Below are positions 34,225 to 42,873 of a stretch of DNA of 64,000 bases, in pieces; position 1 is the first letter of the stretch; every line of letters starts with the position of its first letter. Made by a program: the position numbers and the translations under genes. Source of the stretch: Trichocoleus desertorum ATA4-8-CV12 (GTDB taxonomy: Bacteria > Cyanobacteriota > Cyanobacteriia > FACHB-46); NCBI GenBank assembly GCA_019358975.1, contig JAHHIL010000007.1, forward strand, positions 91,477 through 155,476, in the 5' to 3' direction. The notes under the pieces are model-generated. The model saw nothing but the letters and a program-made list of their open reading frames with translations, was not told where the DNA came from and did not search any database.

Positions 34225-34282
34225 AAAAAAGCAGCGATCGCTCAGTTGCATTAATTGCATCAGGAGCGATCGCTGCTTTTTT
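34225..34282. terminator. Terminator built around two HIP1 octamers
   Basis: AAAAAAGCAGCGATCGCTC (34225-34243) and GAGCGATCGCTGCTTTTTT (34264-34282) are perfect 19-base inverted copies, with T and A runs at both outer edges, so it can end transcription in both directions. It lies 32 bp after glgX. Confidence 0.75.
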
Positions 34283-34376
34283 ATTGTTTCTGTTTTTGAT
34301 TCTGATTCTGATTAGTTTAATTCTGATTAAGAGGGGCGATCGCTTCTGTGTCTATGAAGACGAATTAATTTCATAA

Positions 34377-34691
34377 ATGAGTAGTCCTTTTGGGCGATCG
34401 CTACATACCCCTATAGCGGAAGTTGGCGTTGTTGATCCCTACTACGCTTCATAGTGTTAGCACAAGCAATGTTAAATCATAGCCAAGCCTGGAGCATGGC
34501 TCAAGCTCAAAAAGCCTATCTACTCAAATGCTTCCCATACCCTTCCCAAACCTAAATGTGTCTTTGGCTTGAAGCATTTTTATTAGCTATTTCGTGAAAC
34601 AGAACTGTTGTTTGTAGGACTGGGCTATGGGTGTGGTGAATGTTTGAGTGAATGCTTGATGTGCAAAAAATACAACTTTAAGGAGATAGTG
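34377..34691. other. Intergenic region upstream of the Gly/Thr-repeat gene
   Basis: About 315 bp. It holds a HIP1 site and, near 34505-34585, a loose inverted pair (CAAGC.. / ..GCTTG around AAGCTCAAAAAGCC and GGCTTGAAGC). AAGGAGATAG at 34679-34688 is the ribosome site of the next gene. Nothing else recognised. Confidence 0.4.
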
Positions 34692-35558
34692 ATGAAGCCG
34701 AATCATAATCAACGTAACAAGCTGACCGGGATTATCGGACTCTTCAGTGCAACTGCTTTCATGAGTGTCTCAGCCCTAATGCTGGTAGCCCAAAAGGGTT
34801 TAACCTTACATGATCAGAGCAGTCAATCTAATCAGGTGCTAGCCCAAAGTACAACGGGCGGTGGTACGACAGGTGGTACAACGGGCGGTGCTACTGGCAC
34901 AACGGGCGGCACAACGGGCGGCACAACTGGTGGTACTGGTAGCTATGGCACTGGTGGTGCTGGTGGTACCACTGGTGGCACAACAGGGGGCACAACGGGT
35001 GGCACAACTGGTGGTTATGGCACTGGTGGCGCTACTGGTACGACGGGCGGCACAACGGGCGGTTATGGCACTGGTGGCGCTGGTGGTACTGGTGGTACAA
35101 CGGGCGGAACCACAGGTGGCACAACTGGTGGCTATGGTACTGGCGGTACAACTGGTGGCACAACGGGTGGCTATGGCACTGGTGGTGGCGCTGGTGGTAC
35201 GACGGGCGGTACAACTGGTGGTACAACAGGTGGCGCTGGTGGCACAACGGGCGGTACAACAGGTGGCGCTGGTGGCACGACTGGTGGTACAACAGGTGGC
35301 ACGACGGGTGACTATGGCACTGGCGGTGGTGCTGGCGGAACCACAGGTGGCACGACGGGTGACTATGGCACTGGCGGCGGCGCTGGCGGTACAACGGGCG
35401 GAACCACAGGTGGCACGACGGGTGACTATGGCACTGGCGGTGGTGCTGGCGGTGGTGCTGGCGGTACGACCACGGACTATGGGACAGATGGTGGCGCTGG
35501 TGGCGGTGCTGGTGGTGGTGCTGGTGGTGCAACAGAAGGAGTCAGAGCTCTCTGGTAA
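34692..35558 (+). CDS. Secreted Gly/Thr-rich repeat protein
   Basis: 288 residues. ATG 34692 follows AAGGAG; the longer frame from 34608 is not supported. A signal sequence (about 1-45, GIIGLFSATAFMSVSALMLV) precedes an Ala-Gln-Ser cleavage region. The rest, ~225 residues, is TTGG/GAGG units punctuated by SYGTGG, GYGTGG and DYGTGG tyrosines. At DNA level the unit is about GGTGGCACAACGGGC, so frames on both strands stay open. A flexible, glycine-loop matrix or sheath protein is plausible. Repeat number is likely to vary between strains. Confidence 0.75.
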   Translation: MKPNHNQRNKLTGIIGLFSATAFMSVSALMLVAQKGLTLHDQSSQSNQVLAQSTTGGGTTGGTTGGATGTTGGTTGGTTGGTGSYGTGGAGGTTGGTTGGTTGGTTGGYGTGGATGTTGGTTGGYGTGGAGGTGGTTGGTTGGTTGGYGTGGTTGGTTGGYGTGGGAGGTTGGTTGGTTGGAGGTTGGTTGGAGGTTGGTTGGTTGDYGTGGGAGGTTGGTTGDYGTGGGAGGTTGGTTGGTTGDYGTGGGAGGGAGGTTTDYGTDGGAGGGAGGGAGGATEGVRALW

Positions 35559-35801
35559 GCTGCTAACTGTATAGAGAGTGGAAACCCTATTACTCTGAGC
35601 CTTTAGATTGATGTGAGTATTGCCTGCTGTTATGTAGTGTAAGGTTGCGAAACGCGATCGCTGATCGCTTCTCCTAATTCTGAATTACATACCTGCATAG
35701 CAGTAGGCTCTCATTTCCTCTTCTAGCCTTATAAGGATTTCCTAACTTTGAGCTATGTAGGAAATGATGGGTAGCACTCTTTAAGTAGTTGATCGAAACT
35801 G

Positions 35802-36473
35802 ATGATCAAGCAGGCATTAACGCTGGTTAGTTTATTTTGGGCTTGTGGGCTGTATCTCAGTACGCAGACGCCATTAGTTTCTGAACCCAATATTCTTCCG
35901 GCTGATCCTGCTCCGAGTACAACTCCTCAACCGACACCAGCACCGCTTCAAGCACGAGTAGCACTCCAAGCCTCAGATGATTTAGACACAGGCGATTTAG
36001 ACAGTGAGGCTTCTAATGTTGGGTCTTTATCTACTCAAACTGCAACTCCAACAGCTCAGGTTGCAATTGGCTCCATAGATCAGCCGCTACGCCTAGAGAT
36101 TCAGCGGAGTCGCCGACGAGTGACCCTTTATCAAGGCAAAACACCAATCAAGACTTATCCTATTGCCGTGGGTCGTCAAGGTTGGGAGACGCCTATTGGT
36201 CAGTTTAAAGTAATTCGTAAGCTCAGAAATCCTACCTGGATTAATCCGTTAACAGATGAGTCAATTTCAGGAAACGATCCTGAGAATCCTCTAGGAGGCT
36301 ATTGGATTGGTTTCTGGACAGATGGAAGAAATTGGATTGGCTTCCACGCCACGCCTAATCCTGAATCTGTGGGTCAGCCTGTCTCGCATGGTTGCATCCG
36401 CATGCACAAAAAGGATATTCAGGAATTTTTTAATCAAGTTCAACCGGGAACACCTGTGATCGTCAAGGGATAA
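35802..36473 (+). CDS. L,D-transpeptidase (YkuD domain)
   Basis: 223 residues: N-terminal hydrophobic anchor/signal (1-20), a Pro/Ala/Thr-rich linker to ~85, then a YkuD catalytic domain (LRLEIQRSRRRVTLYQGK to the end) with the active-site motif SHGCIRMHKKDI. It forms 3-3 peptidoglycan cross-links or attaches proteins to the wall in the periplasm. Single gene; the convergent neighbour is 24 bp away. Confidence 0.9.
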   Translation: MIKQALTLVSLFWACGLYLSTQTPLVSEPNILPADPAPSTTPQPTPAPLQARVALQASDDLDTGDLDSEASNVGSLSTQTATPTAQVAIGSIDQPLRLEIQRSRRRVTLYQGKTPIKTYPIAVGRQGWETPIGQFKVIRKLRNPTWINPLTDESISGNDPENPLGGYWIGFWTDGRNWIGFHATPNPESVGQPVSHGCIRMHKKDIQEFFNQVQPGTPVIVKG

Positions 36474-36496
36474 GAACTTAGCAAAATTCTATAGCG

Positions 36497-37252
36497 CTAA
36501 GTTGAACTGGGCGGAAAAACGGCTCCCTGTGTAAATCCATGTCCGGTGTTTCGATCGTACTCCACATCCCTTTGGTTATAGTGCTGAATGACTTTGCGAG
36601 CAGTGGTGTTAGCGGCTGCTTCTAACGCTCGGCAAGAAGGATAAGCTGGTAAATTGCTGAGGGTACGGAGAACCTCCTGCCCTGCGGCAATGCCATGATC
36701 TTTATGTCCATCTTCATGCAGTTGCAATGCTGCCGAATAATGGCTCCATTGATTCATCAGCGATCGCGAAGCCTTAGATGCAGTCTGCCACTTCGGCAAT
36801 GTGAAAGTGATATCGACGTGGCTGCTGACATGACTCATTGAGCAACTAATCCCCGTCCTGACATAGCGATAAGACCAGCGCACATACCAATCTGTGTTGG
36901 CATCATAGTGCTGCCCTCCCTGAGTCACTGGGCTGAGATGGGCAATGTCCGAGCGTAGATGCTGGACTGTGGAACCTGTGACGGGGTAGTAGCGATGTTG
37001 AATTTTTACAGTGGGTTGGAGACTAGATGGCTGTACCGGGTAAATGGGTTGGGAGTCAACCGAGGAAACCGCAACCACTGACTCATTAAGCGCCACTGTC
37101 GAGTTGGCTGTATCAACTACATCCGCAACTTTAGGGTTGGAAACTGATTTGCTCGGTTGAGTTAATGGAAGGATAGAGGTGTTAGCAGGTGGGAGCGAGC
37201 ATCCAACTAGCAGAGGGAGTAAGGCACAAGTAAAAGCTCTAAGTGTTAACAC
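36497..37252 (-). CDS. DUF922-like lipoprotein with HExxH-like motif
   Basis: 251 residues. Lipoprotein signal MLTLRAFTCALLPLLVGC with the lipobox cysteine at 18. The region from ~85 (VKIQHRYYPVTGSTVQHL) to ~215 matches DUF922 proteins, with the metal-protease-like LHEDGHKDHGIAAGQE (HExGH variant) and a Cys pair (SCSM and SCRAL). Probably a periplasmic zinc-dependent hydrolase; activity is not established for the family. Confidence 0.72.
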   Translation of the reverse strand: MLTLRAFTCALLPLLVGCSLPPANTSILPLTQPSKSVSNPKVADVVDTANSTVALNESVVAVSSVDSQPIYPVQPSSLQPTVKIQHRYYPVTGSTVQHLRSDIAHLSPVTQGGQHYDANTDWYVRWSYRYVRTGISCSMSHVSSHVDITFTLPKWQTASKASRSLMNQWSHYSAALQLHEDGHKDHGIAAGQEVLRTLSNLPAYPSCRALEAAANTTARKVIQHYNQRDVEYDRNTGHGFTQGAVFPPSST

Positions 37253-37604
37253 GGGAAGATTAAACCTTGAAGTAGTTATCCAAACTCAAGGTTTCCCACC
37301 TAAGTAGCTGTTTTCTCGCTTAGGTCATGATTGGCACTGTATAGAATTGTACTTTTAAGCGATCGCTGGTTAAGTATACAGCGATCGCTTCTGTAAACCG
37401 CCGCTCCATCCGTAGGGTTTCTCCCAACCACAGACGAGGCAAAGTTTCTGTTGCAGCAACCTCAGCTGAGATTACCGGAGGGCAAGCCATGAGCAGCGGC
37501 AACTTTACCAACGCCGAAGTAGAGGAACTTGCGCCTTGGCTAGGGTTATCCCTAGAGCCAACAGCGTCCAAGTGTAAGTAGCCAGCTTATTTCCATTGCT
37601 CAGC
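37253..37604. other. Intergenic region with a HIP1 hairpin
   Basis: About 350 bp. The hairpin AAGCGATCGCTG (37357-37368) and CAGCGATCGCTT (37379-37390), 12 perfect pairs with a 10-base loop, resembles the terminator after glgX but lacks a long T-run. A minus-strand 83-codon frame (37320-37571) runs through this hairpin and shows no family marks, so it is not called. Confidence 0.5.
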
Positions 37605-39116
37605 TCACTTTTTATCCTGCCGCTTTTTCTCCGGTAAGTTGCGGAGCGGAGTTTCTCGTCCTCGGTAAAACTGCTGCTCTAGCCGACCCAACCCCAGCCA
37701 TGCGGCTCCACTTGCTAAACTCGCGATCGCAACTCCTACGACTCCCACCTCAGCCGCGTTTCCCAAGGAAACTGCCAGTAAGGGGGCAAGGGTCCAAGCG
37801 ATCGCTGCCAAGATCAGACAAGCTAACCTAATTCGCTGTAATCGAGTTAGGGCGGCGCTGCAACTAGCGCACTTAATGGTGTGAGAATAATAGCGATCGA
37901 GCAGTTGCTCTTTAGGTAACGCAGGGGGCAATGTTGCGCCTGGAAAAGGATCGGCGCTGTAGCGGTTTACCCATTGCCGCAGAGCCGAGACAAAGCGATC
38001 GGCTCTTGTAGGTAAATAAAATGCCTTAGCAAAGTTAGCGCTTCCGCCTGCCTGCTCTAGATAACGTTCTTGGTGGTGCAGAAAAACTTGGTCGTCTTCT
38101 AGCACGTTGTTTTGCCCCAGGTGAGAATACCAACGGGGGGTCAGGCGAATGAAGAAGCTGGGCAACTTGGAGGAGAACTTAAACGGAAACCGCGCAAACA
38201 GCCGACATTCTCCTTTGCGAATTGGAGTGGCGTAAACCACAGTCAGCGTTCTGCCAAATTGCTTGGAAGTCAGATCGTGCCACATCAATCCTGGGGCAAT
38301 GAATGTGGTGTCTTGACGGCCTAAGGTGCCTTTACGGGGGCCTTCTTCCCAAAGCCCTTGGAAGCCTTGTTTGCCAGACTCTACAATCTCTAGGTCTACA
38401 GTGGAGGCGTTAGCGCGATTGCCTACAGAGCGATGGTGAGTATAAGGCACATGGCTAGCATCGAGTACATTTTCTAGCAGGGTTAGTGCGTCGTAGGGTA
38501 AGTCCCGAAAGGTATTGAGGCAAACCCAGCCATCTGAGGTTTCTATGGGTTCTACAATGGGCACTGAGGTTTTGGCGGCGTTCTCTGGGTTGCCAGGATA
38601 AACAAACAATAATCCCTGGCGCACTGTAGCTGGAAATGCGGTTACACAAGCACGCTGCGAAGTTTCTGCTGTGCCGCTCGCTGCTTGTTGCGGAATGCGA
38701 TCGCATTCACCCGTTCCAGAGAAAGCCCAGCCATGATAGGGGCACTCTAGCAAGCCATCCTCAGCAATTCTGCCTTCAGAAAGGGGTGCTAAACGATGGG
38801 GACATTTATCTTCTAAAACTCGCCAAGCTTCCGTCGATTGCTCCCACCAAATGACTAGATCGGTTTCCAGCAAAGTAAATCGAGCGGGCTTGGTCTGATC
38901 CAAGTCTTCTACATAGAACACCGGATACCAAGCTTCTTTGGTGTCAAACCGCGATGGATCAGCGCCTCCTGGAGAGAGTTCGTCAACTTCACGATCCCGC
39001 TGCTCTAGCTCTTTGCCTTCCAGCTTCCCAGGGCTACTGCCTGCTAATTCTGGATTTGCGATCGCCTGCGTTTGAGCCAAAGACGCATCTGGCATCACTC
39101 TTGGGGTTGTCTCCAT
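37605..39116 (-). CDS. Rieske oxygenase of the PaO/Tic55/ACD1 family
   Basis: About 503 residues. Rieske [2Fe-2S] ligands CPHRLAPLSEG and CPYHGWAF (~98-120), mononuclear iron motif ENVLDASHVPYTHH (~200), a PaO-type middle domain, a C-terminal CASC (CxxC) redox motif and two membrane helices near the end (LACLILAAIAWTLAPLLAV; VVGVAIASLASGAAWLGLG). Relatives oxygenate chlorophyll breakdown products or other tetrapyrroles in plants; the cyanobacterial substrate is open. The start is uncertain: GTG at 39140 is possible, ATG 39116 chosen. Confidence 0.85.
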   Translation of the reverse strand: METTPRVMPDASLAQTQAIANPELAGSSPGKLEGKELEQRDREVDELSPGGADPSRFDTKEAWYPVFYVEDLDQTKPARFTLLETDLVIWWEQSTEAWRVLEDKCPHRLAPLSEGRIAEDGLLECPYHGWAFSGTGECDRIPQQAASGTAETSQRACVTAFPATVRQGLLFVYPGNPENAAKTSVPIVEPIETSDGWVCLNTFRDLPYDALTLLENVLDASHVPYTHHRSVGNRANASTVDLEIVESGKQGFQGLWEEGPRKGTLGRQDTTFIAPGLMWHDLTSKQFGRTLTVVYATPIRKGECRLFARFPFKFSSKLPSFFIRLTPRWYSHLGQNNVLEDDQVFLHHQERYLEQAGGSANFAKAFYLPTRADRFVSALRQWVNRYSADPFPGATLPPALPKEQLLDRYYSHTIKCASCSAALTRLQRIRLACLILAAIAWTLAPLLAVSLGNAAEVGVVGVAIASLASGAAWLGLGRLEQQFYRGRETPLRNLPEKKRQDKK

Positions 39117-39204
39117 ATCTTTCTTCGCATTCCCTAGCACTTAACTCTAATGTTAAGAACTTTTGAGTACTATTGGGGCAACGGGTTGGCAGATAGAATA
39201 AACC

Positions 39205-39291
39205 TAACCCCCAGCCCCTTCCCTACTAGGGAAGGGGAGAAATATTCAAAGCCCCTCGCCGCGTCGGAGAGGGGTTTGGGGAGAGGTCTGG
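39205..39291. repeat. Compound dispersed GC-rich repeat
   Basis: First part CCTAACCCCCAGCCCCTTCC with CTACTAGGGAAGGGG is the reverse complement of the 3139-3178 family. The second part, CAAAGCCCCTCGCC ... GGAGAGGGGTTTGGGG, has a counterpart near 51358-51398. Both fold back. They lie between the PaO-like gene and the MBL gene, ending a few bases before the MBL stop codon. Confidence 0.7.
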
Positions 39292-39292
39292 A

Positions 39293-40159
39293 TCAACCTG
39301 GTGAACGGCTAGAAGGCACTTGGAATTGATAAGTATCACCGTGGCTGAGATATTCGATTTGGGTGTCTAGTCCTGCGGCAGCGATCGCCTGCTGGAATTC
39401 TTCTAAGGGAGATTTGAACACAGTGTAGTCGTTGTAGTGGATGGGGATGGCAGTCCGGGGTGCAACCAATCGCACCATTTCTACGCCTTGCTTACCATCC
39501 ATTGTCAGTAACACACCAAATGCTTTGGTGCCACCTAAATGCAGCAATGCCAAATCAATTTGGGGATGACGTTTTGGAATTTCTTTGATTTCCTCATAAA
39601 CCAACGTGTCACCCGTAATATAGAGGCGAAACAGAGACTCTCCAGCGCTATTTTGGAACTCTAATAAGCTACCCATCACCGGAGGCAGTAAAGCAGCTAA
39701 AGCTCCAGGCCCATGTCTTCCGGGCATGGCACTGATGCGGAGCTGCATCCCTCCTTTCTTAATAGTTATGGTTTCCCAAGTGTCTAAAGCGTAGGCCGCT
39801 TGGAATCCCTTTTTATGCAACTTTTCAGTCGCATGTTGGGTCGTGACAATGGGAACAGTTTTGTTTAACTTTTGCTCGGCAATGCGATCGAAGTGGTCTT
39901 CGTGCATGTGGGAGAGCACGACGAGATCGAGGGGGGGTAACTCCTCAATCTCAATCGCGGGATTTGTGACTCGTGCGGAACGCAGTCCATATCCTAAATG
40001 AACATGATCACCTTGATGCAAAAAGTTAGGATCGGTCAGGATAGTGAACCCAGCGTACCGGAGAATGACAGTCGCAGTGCCAACAAAGAAAATGGAACCA
40101 CTTGCAATATCAGGACTGTGGTTTTCAGCTGGCAAAACTAAGGTACTTGAGTCAGTCAT
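39293..40159 (-). CDS. MBL-fold metal-dependent hydrolase (UlaG-like)
   Basis: About 288 residues from ATG 40159 (MTDSSTLVLPAE); a longer frame starts at 40183. Metallo-beta-lactamase metal motif SHMHEDHFD, preceded by FTILTDPNFLHQ, later PGRHGPGAL, YITGDTLVYEE and IPIHYNDYTVF. Similar to the UlaG/RomA-type branch acting on esters, lactones or phosphodiesters, such as N-acyl-ethanolamine phospholipase D relatives. Substrate unknown. Confidence 0.8.
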   Translation of the reverse strand: MTDSSTLVLPAENHSPDIASGSIFFVGTATVILRYAGFTILTDPNFLHQGDHVHLGYGLRSARVTNPAIEIEELPPLDLVVLSHMHEDHFDRIAEQKLNKTVPIVTTQHATEKLHKKGFQAAYALDTWETITIKKGGMQLRISAMPGRHGPGALAALLPPVMGSLLEFQNSAGESLFRLYITGDTLVYEEIKEIPKRHPQIDLALLHLGGTKAFGVLLTMDGKQGVEMVRLVAPRTAIPIHYNDYTVFKSPLEEFQQAIAAAGLDTQIEYLSHGDTYQFQVPSSRSPG

Positions 40160-40630
40160 ACATCCCCTGAAAGATAACCCCATACCTCCAGTCGGCCAAC
40201 TGGGAGTGCATCAAGGCTGTTGATTTAACGGCAACGGAGCTTAGCGGTAGCGGAGACGAGAAAACTTGGCACTTAGAGATTAGTTGATTAATCAAACCTC
40301 TAAGGATGATTGCAGTTAGATGTATCTGTAAAATAGGATATTCTACTTATTCAGCAGATTAGAAGCGATCGCGAACATTCACGTCTACCCAAGGGGCCGT
40401 TGTGCTTATGTCTAAAGGACTGTCAGATAACTAAACTAGTATGTAGTCAAAATTACAAAACGAGTTTATTATTTCGTCAACATCGCTTTAGCAAGTCACT
40501 GTATGGCTCTACACATAACTCTAGAATGTCCAGTTAACCCTCCAGTTAACCCTCCAGAGAGATTCAGTCCGAGTCAAAGCAGACTAAACATAGATCAGCG
40601 AATTCAGAAACCAGCTTTCTGGTTAGACCT
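40160..40630. other. Intergenic region upstream of hflX
   Basis: About 470 bp. It contains AT-rich segments and a 12-base tandem repeat TCCAGTTAACCC (40529-40540, 40541-40552). The second copy carries the last in-frame stop (TAA, 40547-40549) before the hflX frame. A frame at 40503-40742 overlaps hflX out of phase and is not called. Confidence 0.5.
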
Positions 40631-40684
40631 ATCGAAACGATTTACGGTAATACCCAAGGCATCAAATCCAGCCAACTCAAACAG

Positions 40685-42367
40685 TTGCAACGCTTGTACG
40701 AACAGCGGCAACCGAGCGATCGTTTTTGTACGCCAGAGCTAGCTCAAGAGTTGGCGGCTATCAGTACCGCGATTCATCACCCTGTCTGTATCTACCTAAA
40801 CCGACGAGGGCAGGTGATGCGAGTGGCAGTGGGTACGCCAGCCCAAACCCAACTGTCAGATCAAGAGCTACCTCGACACAGTGCCGAACGCTTGAGCGGA
40901 GTTCGTTGTTTGGCAACCCAGCTTAAAGCAGACCCTCCGGACGGCTCTAGCCTAACGGCGGCAACTCGGCAGCGTTTGGATGCTCTAATCATCCTAATTT
41001 GTTCTCCTAGGGATTCCAAGCCGAAAGGTACGGGAGTAAAAAACGGAACTTCCAGCGAAATTCAATCTACTTATTTAGTACATCTCGTTCCTGATCTCAA
41101 TCAACCTTGGGAGATTTCGTCTGCCCTTCCCCTCGAAGAATTGACCGAGGAGGACTTTGGCGATTTGGTTGATGACTGGGAAAAAGAGTTTCATGCCGCT
41201 GGATATGGAGCTTTCCAGTTTGAAGAAAAGGGAGATGACCAAGATAAAATCTTGCTTGTGGGGTTGATGACTGAGGATCTATCGCCTCAACGCTTTCAAG
41301 ATGGCTTAGAAGAACTCGTTCGTCTAGCTGAGAGTGCTGGGGGAACCGTTCTGGAAACTATGATTCAGAAGCGATCGCAACCTCATCCTCAGACAGTTGT
41401 GGGGCAGGGGAAAGTAGATGAAATTGCCCAGCAAGCTCAAGCGATCGGCGCAAACTTAGTGGTATTCGATCGCGATATTTCGGCTTCCCAGATTCGGAAT
41501 TTGGAAACCCAAATGAACCTGCGAGTGGTTGACCGTACCGAATTAATTCTGGATATCTTTGCCCAACGCGCTCAGTCCCAAGCAGGCAAATTACAAGTTG
41601 AACTTGCCCAGTTGGAATATATGTTGCCGCGACTACGGGGCCGAGGACAGGCGATGTCCAGGTTGGGGGGTGGTATTGGCACTAGAGGTCCAGGGGAAAC
41701 CAAGCTAGAAACAGAGCGTCGGACGATTCAGCGGCGGATTAATCAACTGCAACAGGAAGTAAACCAGTTGCAAGCCCACCGTTCTCGCCTGCGTCAACAG
41801 CGCCAACATAACGAAATTCCCACGGTTGCCTTGGCAGGCTACACTAATGCAGGCAAGTCAACTCTGCTCAACATCTTAACTCACGCGGAAGTTTATACTG
41901 CCGATCAGTTGTTTGCCACCCTCGACCCCACCACGCGGCGGCTGACGATCACCGATCCAGAGACGCAATCTCAGCGATCGCTCCTCCTTACGGACACGGT
42001 CGGTTTTATCCATGAGCTACCACCACCCCTGATGGATGCTTTCCGGGCCACCTTGGAAGAGGTAACAGAAGCCGATGCAGTGCTGCATGTGGTAGATCTT
42101 TCCCATCCCGCTTGGGAAAGCCATATTCAGTCAGTCCAAGCGGTCTTGGCAGATCTTCCGACCATTTCTGGTCCCACTCTGCTGGTGTTTAACAAAGTAG
42201 ATCAAGTGGAAAGTGGGGCTCTAGCTGCTGCTCAACAAACTTATTCAGACGCTGTCTTTATCTCGGCTACTAAAGGGCTGGGTTTGGAAACTCTAAAGCA
42301 GCGCTTACTGCATATTGCCACGGCTGCTGTGAATGTCAAGGTGGCTAAGGAGTTTAGCCCAAGCTAG
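40685..42367 (+). CDS. hflX: Ribosome-associated GTPase HflX (long cyanobacterial form)
   Basis: 560 residues from TTG 40685. The N-terminal ~190-residue extension (TPELAQELAAISTAIHHPVC) is typical of cyanobacterial HflX. Then come the HflX domain with LGGGIGTRGPGETKLE and the GTPase: G1 GYTNAGKSTL, G3 DTVGFIHELP, G4 NKVD, G5 SATKGLG. It rescues or splits stalled ribosomes, with a helicase-like N-domain. Codons before the TTG (40631-40684) read IETIYGNTQGIKSSQLKQ, apparently the conserved beginning, but in the expected Met position stands ATC, and no ATG/GTG/TTG exists back to the stop at 40547. The start is therefore unusual. Confidence 0.88.
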   Translation: MQRLYEQRQPSDRFCTPELAQELAAISTAIHHPVCIYLNRRGQVMRVAVGTPAQTQLSDQELPRHSAERLSGVRCLATQLKADPPDGSSLTAATRQRLDALIILICSPRDSKPKGTGVKNGTSSEIQSTYLVHLVPDLNQPWEISSALPLEELTEEDFGDLVDDWEKEFHAAGYGAFQFEEKGDDQDKILLVGLMTEDLSPQRFQDGLEELVRLAESAGGTVLETMIQKRSQPHPQTVVGQGKVDEIAQQAQAIGANLVVFDRDISASQIRNLETQMNLRVVDRTELILDIFAQRAQSQAGKLQVELAQLEYMLPRLRGRGQAMSRLGGGIGTRGPGETKLETERRTIQRRINQLQQEVNQLQAHRSRLRQQRQHNEIPTVALAGYTNAGKSTLLNILTHAEVYTADQLFATLDPTTRRLTITDPETQSQRSLLLTDTVGFIHELPPPLMDAFRATLEEVTEADAVLHVVDLSHPAWESHIQSVQAVLADLPTISGPTLLVFNKVDQVESGALAAAQQTYSDAVFISATKGLGLETLKQRLLHIATAAVNVKVAKEFSPS

Positions 42368-42873
42368 GCCTGTAGCTGAGAGCAACATATTGCACAGCTC
42401 CTTTAGTTCCAATAAGATATCTACCCTATCTTCTGGAAACATTGAGATCACAAATGTAGAGACGATCCGTGCGGTTGCTCTCGACTCTTAAACAGGCCGA
42501 AAGATCGCTTCTACCGTTCTACTTATTCTGCAACTGGGGAACACCCATTTTTGTATACCTTAATACAGACTCGTTTAATTGCAAATCCTGACATAGGGCA
42601 GACGTGGACTTGAAAGTTAGTCTGTACTCTAATTATTACGGTCTTAACAGCCAAGCAAAACTTGCCAAATCTTTTATTCACACTGGGTTACTAAGCCTGA
42701 CGATAGTCGCTTACGCTTCATCACTCTCCATCATTCAATAACTTCTCTCTTCGAGCTGTTTTTGTTATGAGTTGCGGAAACAGGTTGAAGAACTTTGCGA
42801 TCGCCTTATCCCAAGTTTTGCCAGCATTAGCCATTTTCAATGCAGTTTTTAATGTTAGACGGAATCAACCCAA
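42368..42873. other. Intergenic region between hflX and cyanophycinase
   Basis: About 500 bp. No gene recognised; a plus-strand frame at 42767-43036 overlaps cphB out of phase. The promoter of cphB must be here. No terminator hairpin or RNA family was seen. Confidence 0.4.

Noticed and set aside
34194..34376. 60-codon frame after glgX
   Set aside because: It starts at the glgX stop and is made by the terminator palindrome and an AT-rich run.
34861..35574. Long open frames in other phases and on the minus strand across the Gly/Thr repeat (for example 237 codons +, 166 codons -)
   Set aside because: They follow from a DNA repeat unit without stops; compositions (Val-Ala-Gln runs, His-Arg-Gln runs) are implausible and no ribosome site is present.
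37320..37571. 83-codon minus-strand frame
   Set aside because: Runs through a HIP1 hairpin, with no recognisable fold or start site.
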